19,717 nt of DNA from an uncultured Veillonella sp. (GCA_900549845.1 URPT01000015.1:1-19717); one strand, 5' to 3'; numbered from the stretch's first letter, positions 6,523 through 14,420 are shown. Numbers and translations are program-made. The notes: a model not told the origin generated them from the letters alone.

Positions 6523-6855
6523 ATGAGTCAAGACACTATGGAAGTACAACGTCCAAAAAGGCCGCGCAAACGGGTTCGCCCTAATCGCAAAGCGCAGGAT
6601 CAACGTATTATCCTCATGTGGATCAAGCGAATTGGTATAGGGATTATGGTGCTGCTATTGTTAGGGCAAGCCTATCGCTTGGTGGCTGTATATCAAGAAA
6701 AACAACATATTGAGCAACAATTGCAAGAATTAAAACAGCGAAATGAAGAACTAGAACAGGAAAAGGCAAAGTTGCAAGATCCAAAGACCATCGAGGGGGT
6801 GGCTCGAGAGGAGTTAGGCCTTGTTAAACCTGGTGAAGTACCTTATGTAAAATAG
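6523..6855 (+). CDS. divIC: DivIC/FtsB-family septum formation initiator
   Basis: A 110-aa bitopic cell-division protein. The N-terminal 35 residues are strongly basic and cytoplasmic. One membrane helix spans about 36-56. An external coiled coil rich in Gln, Glu and Leu runs from about 57 to 86. The C-terminal block EGVAREELGLVKPGE (91-105) is the family hallmark. Members bridge FtsL and FtsQ/DivIB in the divisome. The start chosen is ATG 6523, preceded by GGGGG at 6513-6517; a TTG at 6511 is in frame but lies before the ribosome site. It is followed by an S1-domain gene and then, further on, tilS-hpt-ftsH, the same order as in Bacillus subtilis, which supports the DivIC name over a generic FtsB. 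Confidence 0.9.
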   Translation: MSQDTMEVQRPKRPRKRVRPNRKAQDQRIILMWIKRIGIGIMVLLLLGQAYRLVAVYQEKQHIEQQLQELKQRNEELEQEKAKLQDPKTIEGVAREELGLVKPGEVPYVK

Positions 6856-6923
6856 GTTGACTTTAGTAATTTAGATTCGCATTAGTTTGTAGTTTGAGGT
6901 TTCCGCATTAATTAGGAGGTTGC

Positions 6924-7325
6924 ATGGCAATCGAAGTTGGTAACATTATTGATGGTACCGTATCCGGTATTACAAAGTTCGGCGTATTTGTTGATTTAGG
7001 AGAGAAACAAACAGGTCTAGTTCATATTTCTGAAGTAGCGCATGGGTATGTCGAAGATATTAATGCCGTATTAAAGGTTGAAGATCCAGTAAAGGTTAAG
7101 GTTTTATCTATTGAAGGTAACAAAATAGGCCTTTCTATTCGTCAAACACAACCTAAAGAGACAGTCAATGAAGAACGACGCCCTCGTCGTGTTCAATCTA
7201 AACAAAGCACAGAGGCTTTTGAAGCCAAAATGAAATCATTCTTGCGCGATAGCAATGAACGATTGCATGATTTAAAACGCAATACAGAAGGTAAACGCGG
7301 AGGCCGAGGCGGTCGTCGAGATTAA
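6924..7325 (+). CDS. S1-domain RNA-binding protein (YabR-like)
   Basis: A 133-aa protein with one S1 OB-fold domain at residues 1-75, starting VGNIIDGTVSGITKFGVFVDLG and continuing TGLVHISEVA and VKVKVLSIEGNKIGLSIRQ. The tail from about 76 is highly charged and ends in Arg- and Gly-rich sequence, suggesting RNA or ribosome binding. It matches the size and position of Bacillus YabR, directly after divIC. The general stress protein 13 group has the same design, but the context favours YabR. The start is ATG 6924 behind AGGAGG at 6914-6919. A hairpin terminator follows 5 bases after the stop. Confidence 0.9.
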   Translation: MAIEVGNIIDGTVSGITKFGVFVDLGEKQTGLVHISEVAHGYVEDINAVLKVEDPVKVKVLSIEGNKIGLSIRQTQPKETVNEERRPRRVQSKQSTEAFEAKMKSFLRDSNERLHDLKRNTEGKRGGRGGRRD

Positions 7326-7330
7326 TAGTG

Positions 7331-7359
7331 AGAGATGGCATTGAGCCATCTCTTTACTT
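7331..7359 (+). terminator. Intrinsic terminator after the S1-domain gene
   Basis: A perfect 9-bp stem, AGAGATGGC (7331-7339) and GCCATCTCT (7345-7353), has an ATTGA loop. The T-tract is short and interrupted (TTACTT), so some readthrough is likely. Confidence 0.7.
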
Positions 7360-7377
7360 ATGTCTAGGCTTTCACAG

Positions 7378-7383
7378 TATAAT
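7378..7383 (+). promoter_or_regulatory. Putative -10 of the ppx-tilS-hpt unit
   Basis: A TATAAT lies 36 bases before the ppx ATG and just after the terminator at 7331-7359. No convincing -35 is present at the normal spacing, so this is a weak call. Confidence 0.4.
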
Positions 7384-7419
7384 AGTGTTAGAGGAATACT
7401 AATTATGTAAGGAGCGATT

Positions 7420-8316
7420 ATGAAGTTAGCTATTATCGATATTGGATCTAATTCAGTGCGCTTATTATTGGCTACCTATGAGAACAATATATGGCACTAT
7501 GAGCCCAAACAGTTATGGACCACTCGATTGGGACAACGAAATGCAGATGGTACATTGCGATCTGAATCGATGGATGCATCGTATCAGGCCTTTAAGGATA
7601 TTAAAAAATTGGCAGACCAATATGGTGCGGACTATTGTTTTGGTTTTGCTACTAGCGCTGTTCGTGAGGCTCAAAATGGGCTTGAATTTATGGAACGAAT
7701 CACGGAATACTGCCCTATGGAATGGCGAATTTTATCAGGTGATGAAGAGGCTATTTATGGATTTAATGGTGCCTTGGGAGATCAGTTGAATGATGGTCGT
7801 CATTATACGACTATCGATATTGGTGGGGGGAGTACAGAACTAGCTTTAGGAAATAAAGACGGTGTATATTGGAGTCGTTCTTACCCAGTGGGAGCAGTGC
7901 GTTTACAATCTATGTCTGACGAAGGACCTCAACGGGTATGGGAAGAAACTCGATTCCTTTGGGACCCGATGATGATTCAAGGCGAATTTGGTGAATTTAT
8001 TGGCATTGGTGGTACCTTAACGACGCTAGCGGCTATAGATTTAGGTCTTGAAAATTATGATGGTACAAAGGTGCAAGGTCATAAATTAAGTCGTGAAACA
8101 GTAGAGGGCATTATTCTAAACTTGCGTTACATGAGTCGCGACGAGAGATTACAGGTAAAAGGTTTACCTGCAGGCCGTGCTGATATCATTGTAGCTGGTG
8201 CAGAAATTTTGACGTCCTTTATGGATGCCTATGAGGTTCCTCATGTATTTGTGAGCGATCAAGATGGTATGGAGGCGATGGCCCGTGAATGTGAAAGCAC
8301 TCGTTCGAACCGTTAA
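7420..8316 (+). CDS. ppx: Ppx/GppA-family phosphatase (exopolyphosphatase-like)
   Basis: A 298-aa ASKHA-fold protein corresponding to the N-terminal catalytic module of Ppx/GppA enzymes. These release phosphate from polyphosphate or from pppGpp. Visible motifs are IDIGSNSVRLLLA (6-18), FGFATSAVREAQNG (74-87), LSGDEEAIYGF (105-115) with the catalytic Glu pair, TIDIGGGSTELALG (131-144), YPVGAVRL and GIGGTLTTLAAI. It lacks the C-terminal HD-like extension of the roughly 500-aa enterobacterial enzymes, so it belongs to the short form. Polyphosphate and pppGpp activities cannot be separated by sequence reading. The start is ATG 7420 behind AAGGAG. Its 3' end overlaps tilS by 32 bases, so the two are coupled. 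Confidence 0.9.
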   Translation: MKLAIIDIGSNSVRLLLATYENNIWHYEPKQLWTTRLGQRNADGTLRSESMDASYQAFKDIKKLADQYGADYCFGFATSAVREAQNGLEFMERITEYCPMEWRILSGDEEAIYGFNGALGDQLNDGRHYTTIDIGGGSTELALGNKDGVYWSRSYPVGAVRLQSMSDEGPQRVWEETRFLWDPMMIQGEFGEFIGIGGTLTTLAAIDLGLENYDGTKVQGHKLSRETVEGIILNLRYMSRDERLQVKGLPAGRADIIVAGAEILTSFMDAYEVPHVFVSDQDGMEAMARECESTRSNR

Positions 8317-9283
8317 TCACACCTTAAAATCGCATAATCTATTTCCTGAAAATAGTCGAATCTTAGTGGCGTGCTCCGGTGGACCTGATTCAATGGCTCT
8401 ATTACATCTATTGAAAGACATTGCCATACATCGACATACAACGTATGAACTAGGTGTGGCCATCGTAGATCACTGCATTCGTCCTGAAAGTAAGAAAGAG
8501 GTTTTGTGGCTCCAACAGCAAGTGGAATCTTTAGGATTACCATTTTATTCTGCTACATTTGATGTGCCTCGCTTGAGCAAGGAACAAAAAACGTCTGAAG
8601 AAACTATGGGACGCCAAGTACGGTATCAATGGCTTATAGAGGTTGCAAAGTCTGAAAACTATGATTATATTGCGGTGGCTCATCACAAGGATGATCAAGC
8701 AGAGTCGATTCTAGCACATATCATTAGAGGTTCGGGATTAAATGGTTTGGCCGGCATGTCTGTAGTAAGCTCTGAATATGCTACTCCTGTAATTAGACCG
8801 CTGTTAGAGGTTACAAAAGAAACCTTATTGGCTTATTTAGAGGTGAAGAGGATTTCCTATTGTGTTGATCGTACGAATGAAGATGTGCGATACCAACGAA
8901 ATAGGATTCGGCATCGTATTATACCTGAGTTAGAAGCTATTAACCCTAATGTAGTAGATGCTATTGTTAGATTGGGAAAATCCGTACATGAAGATGTATT
9001 AGTTATGTCTGATTTAACGGAGCAAGCTTTTGAAAAACTTGTGACTGTAGGTGCTGATGGGGTGAGTTTATCTCGCCGTGCCTTACGACAAGAATCATTG
9101 GCAATACAACGGCGCTTATGGCAGCGTTTAGTGAATACGGTAGACCCTGATATAACGCTTTATGCAGCCCATCAAGAGCAATTACTTGATATTGTTAACA
9201 CCGGGGAAGAGAAAACTTTCACTATTAAAAGTATAAAAGTAACCGCTCAATGTGATACAATAAAAGTATATTGCGAACATTAA
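8285..9283 (+). CDS. tilS: tRNA(Ile)-lysidine synthase
   Basis: It ligates lysine to C34 of the tRNA-Ile that reads AUA, using ATP, and it is essential wherever that decoding route exists. The ATP pyrophosphatase loop SGGPDS is at 31-36. AIVDHCIRPES, VAHHKDDQAES, RGSGLNGLAGM and NRIRHRIIPELE follow in the expected order. At 332 aa it is shorter than the Bacillus or E. coli enzymes (about 430-470 aa) and seems to lack part or all of the C-terminal tRNA-binding domain, like the short Aquifex form. The start chosen is GTG 8285, 9 bases after GGAGG at 8271-8275. An ATG at 8264 precedes that site. The gene overlaps ppx and leads into hpt after 23 bases. Confidence 0.93.
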   Translation: MNVKALVRTVNHTLKSHNLFPENSRILVACSGGPDSMALLHLLKDIAIHRHTTYELGVAIVDHCIRPESKKEVLWLQQQVESLGLPFYSATFDVPRLSKEQKTSEETMGRQVRYQWLIEVAKSENYDYIAVAHHKDDQAESILAHIIRGSGLNGLAGMSVVSSEYATPVIRPLLEVTKETLLAYLEVKRISYCVDRTNEDVRYQRNRIRHRIIPELEAINPNVVDAIVRLGKSVHEDVLVMSDLTEQAFEKLVTVGADGVSLSRRALRQESLAIQRRLWQRLVNTVDPDITLYAAHQEQLLDIVNTGEEKTFTIKSIKVTAQCDTIKVYCEH

Positions 9284-9306
9284 TATGAATCGTGGAGGTC
9301 ATATAG

Positions 9307-9852
9307 ATGCATCAAGATGCAAAAGAGATTTTATATACAGCGGAACAATTACAAGCTCGTGTAGCAGAGTTGGGTAAAGCAATTAGCGAAGACTATAAAA
9401 ATGAATCTGTCGTGCTTGTAGGGGTATTAAAGGGAGCTGTCGTTTTCTTTACAGACTTAGCACGCGCTATTGATGATAGTGTAGATGTAAGTTTTGACTT
9501 TATTTCTTGCTCTAGCTATGGTAGCGGCACAACAAGTACAGGGGTAGTACGAATTTTAAAAGATTTAGATCGCTCTGTAGAGGGTAAGCATGTACTTGTT
9601 GTTGAAGATATCGTAGATACTGGTACAACATTACATTATTTATTAGAAAATTTACATGCTCGTGGTGCTAAAAGCGTACGCCTTGCAGCGTTGTTGAATA
9701 AACCAGATCGCCGTAAGATGGACGTAAATGTTGACTATGTAGGCTTTATTATTCCTGATTACTTTGTTATCGGTTATGGTTTAGACTACGCTGAAAAATA
9801 TCGTCATTTACCATATATCGGTATTTTGAAGGAAGAAATGTATCAAAATTAA
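9307..9852 (+). CDS. hpt: Hypoxanthine phosphoribosyltransferase
   Basis: A purine-salvage enzyme that makes IMP, and often GMP, from hypoxanthine or guanine and PRPP. The protein is 181 aa, the usual length. The PRPP-binding motif VVEDIVDTGTT lies at 98-108, LVGVLKGAVVFFTDL (37-51) forms the pyrophosphate loop, and SSYGSGTTSTG (69-79) is the flexible active-site loop. The C-terminal block IIPDYFVIGYGLDYAEKYRHLPYIG is typical. The start is ATG 9307 after GGAGG at 9294-9298. The tilS-hpt-ftsH order is widely kept in the Firmicutes lineage. A separate promoter for ftsH follows immediately. Confidence 0.96.
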   Translation: MHQDAKEILYTAEQLQARVAELGKAISEDYKNESVVLVGVLKGAVVFFTDLARAIDDSVDVSFDFISCSSYGSGTTSTGVVRILKDLDRSVEGKHVLVVEDIVDTGTTLHYLLENLHARGAKSVRLAALLNKPDRRKMDVNVDYVGFIIPDYFVIGYGLDYAEKYRHLPYIGILKEEMYQN

Positions 9853-9857
9853 AAATA

Positions 9858-9866
9858 TGATATAAT
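9858..9866 (+). promoter_or_regulatory. Extended -10 promoter of ftsH
   Basis: TGATATAAT forms an extended -10 (TATAAT at 9861-9866) six bases after the hpt stop. Its flanking sequence ATATGATATAAT is nearly the same as at the divIC promoter. The predicted start, near 9873, falls at the foot of the following hairpin. Confidence 0.55.
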
Positions 9867-9870
9867 ATAT

Positions 9871-9897
9871 GAGTGCATCTCTCAATGAGATGTACTC
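9871..9897 (+). other. Hairpin at the 5' end of the ftsH leader
   Basis: GAGTGCATCTC (9871-9881) and GAGATGTACTC (9887-9897) form an 11-bp stem with one G-U pair and a TCAAT loop. No T-run follows, so it is not a normal terminator. It would lie at the very 5' end of the ftsH transcript and may protect or regulate the mRNA. Confidence 0.55.
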
Positions 9898-9942
9898 AAT
9901 TCGTTTATACAACTAAAAATTATTATTGAAAGGGGTAATCTT

Positions 9943-11871
9943 TTGGGTCGATTTACAAAAAATATCGTCCTTTATTTACTTATCATTGCCGCTTTCGTTA
10001 TCGCCATTGACGCTTTCTCTGGTCAAAGTGCGAATAAATCTGAATTAAGCTACACAGGATTTATTCAACAAGTACAACAGAAAAAGGTTGAGTCCGTAAC
10101 GATTACCAATGATCATGGTATTAAAGGTAAACTAAAAAATGGAACAGAATTCAATTCTTATGCGCCAACTGATGAAACATTAATTAAAACATTACAAGAT
10201 AATGGCGTTGAAATTACAGCAGCGCCACCTGAGCAACCAGCTTGGTGGATGAGCCTTTTAGGTTCTGCTATTCCTATTATCATCTTGGTAGTGTTGTTCT
10301 TCTTCATTATGCAACAAACACAAGGTGGCGGTGGCCGAGTGATGAACTTTGGTAAAAGCCGTGCTAAATTGATGGGTGAAGGTAATGTTAAGGTTAGCTT
10401 CAAAGATGTAGCAGGTGCGGAAGAAGCAAAACAAGAATTAGAAGAAGTAGTAGAATTCTTGAAGGATCCAGGCAAATTTACAACTATCGGTGCTAAAATT
10501 CCGAAAGGTGTATTATTGGCAGGACCTCCAGGTACAGGCAAAACATTACTTGCTAAAGCTGTTGCTGGTGAAGCAGGTGTACCATTCTTTACGATTTCTG
10601 GTTCTGACTTTGTAGAGATGTTCGTTGGTGTTGGTGCTTCTCGTGTGCGTGATCTTTTCACACAAGCGAAAAAGAATGCTCCATGTATCATCTTTATTGA
10701 CGAAATTGATGCGGTTGGTCGCCAACGTGGCGCAGGTCTTGGTGGTGGTCACGATGAACGTGAACAAACATTGAACCAATTGCTCGTTGAAATGGATGGC
10801 TTCGGTGCTAACGAAGGTATTATTACTATCGCAGCTACAAACCGCCCAGATATTCTTGACCCAGCGCTCTTGCGTCCAGGTCGTTTTGACCGTCAAGTTA
10901 TCGTAGGTCGTCCAGACTTACGCGGTCGTGAAGCAATCTTAAAAGTTCACGCTCGTAACAAGCCGTTGGCTGACGATGTAGACTTGAAAACAATTGCGAA
11001 GAAAACACCAGGCTTTACTGGTGCCGACTTAAGTAACTTGTTAAATGAAGCGGCTTTATTAGCGGCTCGTCTTAACAAAAAAGTAATCACTATGGCTGAA
11101 GTTGAAGAAGCTAGTGAAAAGGTTAGCATGGGTCCTGAACGCCGCAGTCACATTGTGAGTGATAAGGATCGCAAGTTAACAGCGTACCATGAATCTGGTC
11201 ATGCTATTGTGGCACATTTGTTGCCTCATGCAGATCCTGTTCATAAGGTAACAATCATTCCTCGTGGTGCAGCAGGTGGTTACACTATGATGCTTCCTAC
11301 AGAGGAACAAAACTACAAAACAAAATCTCAATTATTAGCGGATATTCGCGTAGCTCTTGGCGGTCGTGTGGCAGAGGCTTTGATTTTGGATGAAATCAGT
11401 ACAGGTGCTTCTGGTGACCTTCAAAGTGTAACGAATACAGCGCGTGCCATGGTAACGCGTTGGGGCATGAGCGATGAGCTTGGTCCTATCGTATTTGGTG
11501 AACAACAAGAACAAGTATTCTTGGGTAAAAACCTTGGCCATGAACGCAACTACAGTGAAGAAATTGCTGCAAAAATCGATACTGAAATTCATCGTATCGT
11601 TGAAGATGCTTATAAAGATGTAACAAAACTTCTTAGCGATAACGAAAAATTCTTACATGATATGGCAAATGCTCTATTAGAGGAAGAAACAATCGATGCA
11701 AAAGCGGTAGATAATCTTTACAAATATGGTACAACAAAAGCTCCTGAAATAGAGGAACCTAAAGCTACGTTAGAAGCGGCAGGTATTGTAGTGCCAGAGG
11801 TTGTAGATGCTAATGAGCACACTTCTACAGTGGAAGCTCCTAGTGAAACACCTTCTAATGAAATTAAATAA
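9943..11871 (+). CDS. ftsH: ATP-dependent zinc metalloprotease FtsH
   Basis: A membrane AAA+ protease that degrades misfolded membrane proteins and selected regulators. The 642-aa product has membrane helices at about 8-24 and 106-123, flanking a periplasmic or external domain. The AAA module has Walker A GPPGTGKT (194-201), Walker B IIFIDEID (249-256) and the second region of homology ending RPGRFDR (311-317). The zinc motif HESGH is at 416-420, with the third ligand Asp expected in GASGDLQSV. The C-terminal tail is acidic and rich in Glu, Thr and Pro. The start is TTG 9943, 8 bases after AAAGGGG; no ATG fits the N-terminal helix. It has its own promoter and ends at a bidirectional terminator. 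Confidence 0.97.
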   Translation: MGRFTKNIVLYLLIIAAFVIAIDAFSGQSANKSELSYTGFIQQVQQKKVESVTITNDHGIKGKLKNGTEFNSYAPTDETLIKTLQDNGVEITAAPPEQPAWWMSLLGSAIPIIILVVLFFFIMQQTQGGGGRVMNFGKSRAKLMGEGNVKVSFKDVAGAEEAKQELEEVVEFLKDPGKFTTIGAKIPKGVLLAGPPGTGKTLLAKAVAGEAGVPFFTISGSDFVEMFVGVGASRVRDLFTQAKKNAPCIIFIDEIDAVGRQRGAGLGGGHDEREQTLNQLLVEMDGFGANEGIITIAATNRPDILDPALLRPGRFDRQVIVGRPDLRGREAILKVHARNKPLADDVDLKTIAKKTPGFTGADLSNLLNEAALLAARLNKKVITMAEVEEASEKVSMGPERRSHIVSDKDRKLTAYHESGHAIVAHLLPHADPVHKVTIIPRGAAGGYTMMLPTEEQNYKTKSQLLADIRVALGGRVAEALILDEISTGASGDLQSVTNTARAMVTRWGMSDELGPIVFGEQQEQVFLGKNLGHERNYSEEIAAKIDTEIHRIVEDAYKDVTKLLSDNEKFLHDMANALLEEETIDAKAVDNLYKYGTTKAPEIEEPKATLEAAGIVVPEVVDANEHTSTVEAPSETPSNEIK

Positions 11872-11888
11872 TGGATACTGTCCAAATA

Positions 11889-11923
11889 AAAGAGCTGATC
11901 TCCTTGGAGACCAGCTCTTTTTT
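11889..11923. terminator. Bidirectional terminator between ftsH and the ThrE-like gene
   Basis: AAAGAGCTGATCTCC (11889-11903) pairs with GGAGACCAGCTCTTT (11906-11920) with a single A/C mismatch. The plus strand continues with T's, and the minus strand also ends in a T-rich run, so it can serve both converging genes. It touches the stop codon of the minus-strand gene. Confidence 0.9.
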
Positions 11924-13265
11924 ATTGTCCATCATGGATGTGACGGGTTGCTAAATATTCTTGTATGCGTCGTTCCTTAAGTGATTTTAAATATTTCTGT
12001 GCTAATACATTCGGTATGGCTACGCCTACAGCGATGCCAACGATAGTTAAAATACCTGTTACGCCATTCTGCACCATATAAACAAGTCCAGATTCATTGA
12101 GTGCATTGATGTGAAGAATATCGAATAGAAAACGATAATATAGAATCCCTGGCATTAATGCGATAGCAGACGGCACGATAATAATCGTACTAGATGTTTT
12201 AAGCCAGGTAGAAACTTTTACATAAATAATACTCATCACGGCTGCCCCTACAAAGGTGGCCCCAGCAATAGAGAAGCCCAATTCAACAGCTAGTAAATTA
12301 CGAATAAATACACATAATACACCGCCGATACCGATTGAGAGCAAGAGGCGTACAGGAGCATTAAATAAAACAGCGAATGAGGCAGCGGCCATAAAAGAAC
12401 CTATAATCTGTTCAATAGATAGTACATGAGGTTTAATATCTACAAAACTAAAGGCCGGCATTGGACTAAAGTGTAAGGCCATGGCCATGCCCAATGTCAT
12501 ACTACCAACGATGAGAATTGTTCTAATAGCTCGCGTAATGCCCGATAGGATATGGTTGTTGATTGTATCGATAACAGCATTGATAAGAGGCACCCCTGGA
12601 ATCATAAATAGGGTACAGCAAACGAGAACATAAACTAACGAGTCTTGTTCGATGTGTGAATAGAAGCCGTAGGCAGAAACCATAGCGGCAAATCCACCTA
12701 ATGCAATACCTACATATTCATTACAACCAAAGCGTACGGCTAGCGTTCGTGTGAAATAGCCAATGAGAGAGCATATAATTGTTACTATGAAGGCTATTAT
12801 ATCACCACTATATAGAAAGGCGAGGCCTGCAGAACCTAGGGCACATGCAATACCCTTAACCCAATCAGGATATACAGGAATGGTAGAATCTAATTTTGAA
12901 ATGAGTTGTTCATAGGTTGTGAGCGAGTAATGTCGTTCGAAGGCGCGCCATGTGAGTTTAGATACGGCATTGATCATGGCCATATTGGGAACATGAACTG
13001 GTGTTTTTCTAAAAACTGTTATGGACCGTTCTTTGTGTAATAGATTTACCATGATGGTGGTATATGAAATATGAATGTTTAAGTAATTATGAGGAATACC
13101 CATAAATGTGGCAGCTTTTAACATCTCCTCAATGATCCGATTTGTATCAGCACCACATTCCATAAGTAACTTGCCTATGTTTAATAGAACATCAAGTTTT
13201 CTGTGAATATGGATAAATGGGTTCTCTAGAACTTCATTTTTTTCTTCTAATGTAAATTGTTGCAT
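11922..13265 (-). CDS. ThrE-type threonine/serine exporter family protein (fused)
   Basis: A 447-aa integral membrane protein. Residues 1 to about 110 form the soluble ThrE-N region, with KLDVLLNIGKLLMECGADTNRI and the following MGIPHNYLNIHISYTTIMV. About ten hydrophobic helices follow. The second half contains the ThrE-C (DUF3815-like) pattern, including a late IVPSAIALMPGILYYR. Many Firmicutes encode these halves as two proteins (YjjP and YjjB), whereas here they are fused, as in Corynebacterium ThrE. The start chosen is the ATG whose first base is 13265, with GGGGAG at 13275-13270; a start at 13292 lacks a ribosome site. The substrate is inferred from family only. It is the single minus-strand gene here, inserted between ftsH and birA. 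Confidence 0.88.
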   Translation of the reverse strand: MQQFTLEEKNEVLENPFIHIHRKLDVLLNIGKLLMECGADTNRIIEEMLKAATFMGIPHNYLNIHISYTTIMVNLLHKERSITVFRKTPVHVPNMAMINAVSKLTWRAFERHYSLTTYEQLISKLDSTIPVYPDWVKGIACALGSAGLAFLYSGDIIAFIVTIICSLIGYFTRTLAVRFGCNEYVGIALGGFAAMVSAYGFYSHIEQDSLVYVLVCCTLFMIPGVPLINAVIDTINNHILSGITRAIRTILIVGSMTLGMAMALHFSPMPAFSFVDIKPHVLSIEQIIGSFMAAASFAVLFNAPVRLLLSIGIGGVLCVFIRNLLAVELGFSIAGATFVGAAVMSIIYVKVSTWLKTSSTIIIVPSAIALMPGILYYRFLFDILHINALNESGLVYMVQNGVTGILTIVGIAVGVAIPNVLAQKYLKSLKERRIQEYLATRHIHDGQ

Positions 13266-13336
13266 ATATCTCCCCAGATAATGATAGACCATACTATTGT
13301 TATCTTTTACATAAGGTATAACTTAATACTACATGT

Positions 13337-13345
13337 ATTATACCA
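13337..13345 (-). promoter_or_regulatory. Extended -10 promoter of the ThrE-like gene
   Basis: Read on the minus strand, 13345 to 13337 is TGGTATAAT, an extended -10 element about 72 bases before the chosen start codon. No good -35 was found. It lies back to back with the birA promoter in the 171-base divergent region. Confidence 0.5.
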
Positions 13346-13365
13346 TTAATTATTTTAAATAATCC

Positions 13366-13394
13366 TTGCATTTTATAGGGTACACTTGTACAAT
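13366..13394 (+). promoter_or_regulatory. birA promoter
   Basis: TTGCAT (13366-13371), 17 bases, then TACAAT (13389-13394) gives a good sigma-A type promoter. Transcription would start near 13401, inside the palindromic region at 13386-13418. Confidence 0.6.
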
Positions 13395-13418
13395 CGAATT
13401 GTAAACCTAGGTTGACAA
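13386..13418. promoter_or_regulatory. Candidate BirA operator at the birA promoter
   Basis: TTGTAAACC (13399-13407) and GGTTGACAA (13410-13418) form an inverted repeat with one mismatch and a 2-base gap. Both match the known biotin-operator half-sites TTGTAAACC and GGTTTACAA. A further partial half-site, TTGTACAAT (13386-13394), sits exactly 15 bases before the right half, the spacing in the E. coli bio operator. The element covers the -10 and the expected start of transcription. Confidence 0.5.
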
Positions 13419-13436
13419 AGAAAGGGGCTCTAAACT

Positions 13437-14411
13437 ATGCGTGATGAAGTATTAGAATTCTTGAGACAAAACCAAGGTAGTTTCGTATCGGGACAAGATA
13501 TGTCAGAAGCGTGTCATGTTTCGCGCACAGCTATTTGGAAGCATATCAAAGCATTACGTCAAAAAGGCTACAAAATAGAATCTTATACCAAGAGGGGGTA
13601 TCGATTATTGGAGGAACCTGATTTGTTGAGTCCATTAGCAATGAAGCAAATCTTAAAAACAGATGTATTTGGCAAACGGTATGTCTATATGGACACTACC
13701 GAATCTACAAACCTAGAAGCTCGTCGTTTAGCACAACAAGGTGCAGAAGAAGGCACTGTTGTTGTTACAGAGGAACAGGCTGCTGGCCGCGGTCGTTTAT
13801 CTCGTGGATGGTATTCTCCATTCGGAAAAGGTCTATGGTTTAGTCTCATTTTACGCCCTGACTTTGCACCAGTAGAAGCACCGAAGTGTACATTGATGGC
13901 TGCCGTGGCATTAACAAAGGCATTTCATAAAATGGGCCTTACAGATGCAGGTATTAAATGGCCAAATGATATCCTTGTAAATGGTCGTAAATTAGTTGGT
14001 ATTTTGACAGAAATGTCCGGCTCTATGGAGGAAATTTCCTATATTGTTATGGGCATAGGTGTCAATGTAAAGACTAAACAAGAAGAACTTCCAGAAGAAT
14101 TGAAGTTAATCGCTACGTCATTAACAATGGAAGGCATTGATATTGAACGGACAGAAGCTTTTAAAATTATTTTGGAATCCTTAGAACATCAATATTATGA
14201 AGTCCTCGATAGTGGCTTTGAGGAAACATTAAATGAATGGCGCCAATTATCGGTAACTCTTGGTGAGGAAATTGAAGTGAGAGCACCAGGAAATACCTAT
14301 GAAGGGGTAGCTACAGATATTGATGAAGATGGTAACTTATTAGTAAGAATCCCTGATGGGACAGTTAAACGTATTGTGGCAGGGGACGTGTCAATTCGTC
14401 CGCGCAAATAG
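13437..14411 (+). CDS. birA: Bifunctional biotin-protein ligase and biotin operon repressor
   Basis: It activates biotin as biotinyl-AMP and attaches it to carboxylase or decarboxylase subunits. With biotinyl-AMP bound it can also repress transcription. The 324-aa protein has an N-terminal winged helix-turn-helix at about 1-60 (SGQDMSEACHVSRTAIWKHI), so it is the regulatory class. Catalytic motifs are ESTN (89-92), GRGRLSRGW (117-125) and KWPNDILVNGRKLVGIL (174-190). A C-terminal SH3-like cap ends at GDVSIRPRK. The start is ATG 13437, downstream of AAAGGGG. coaX follows after 9 bases with its ribosome site overlapping the birA stop, a pairing common in Firmicutes. Confidence 0.95.
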   Translation: MRDEVLEFLRQNQGSFVSGQDMSEACHVSRTAIWKHIKALRQKGYKIESYTKRGYRLLEEPDLLSPLAMKQILKTDVFGKRYVYMDTTESTNLEARRLAQQGAEEGTVVVTEEQAAGRGRLSRGWYSPFGKGLWFSLILRPDFAPVEAPKCTLMAAVALTKAFHKMGLTDAGIKWPNDILVNGRKLVGILTEMSGSMEEISYIVMGIGVNVKTKQEELPEELKLIATSLTMEGIDIERTEAFKIILESLEHQYYEVLDSGFEETLNEWRQLSVTLGEEIEVRAPGNTYEGVATDIDEDGNLLVRIPDGTVKRIVAGDVSIRPRK

Positions 14412-14420
14412 GAGGCATTC

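Noticed and set aside
10158..10896. Two overlapping minus-strand frames of 177 and 116 codons inside ftsH
   Set aside because: Both are antisense to the conserved AAA domain, and neither has a recognisable family or promoter.
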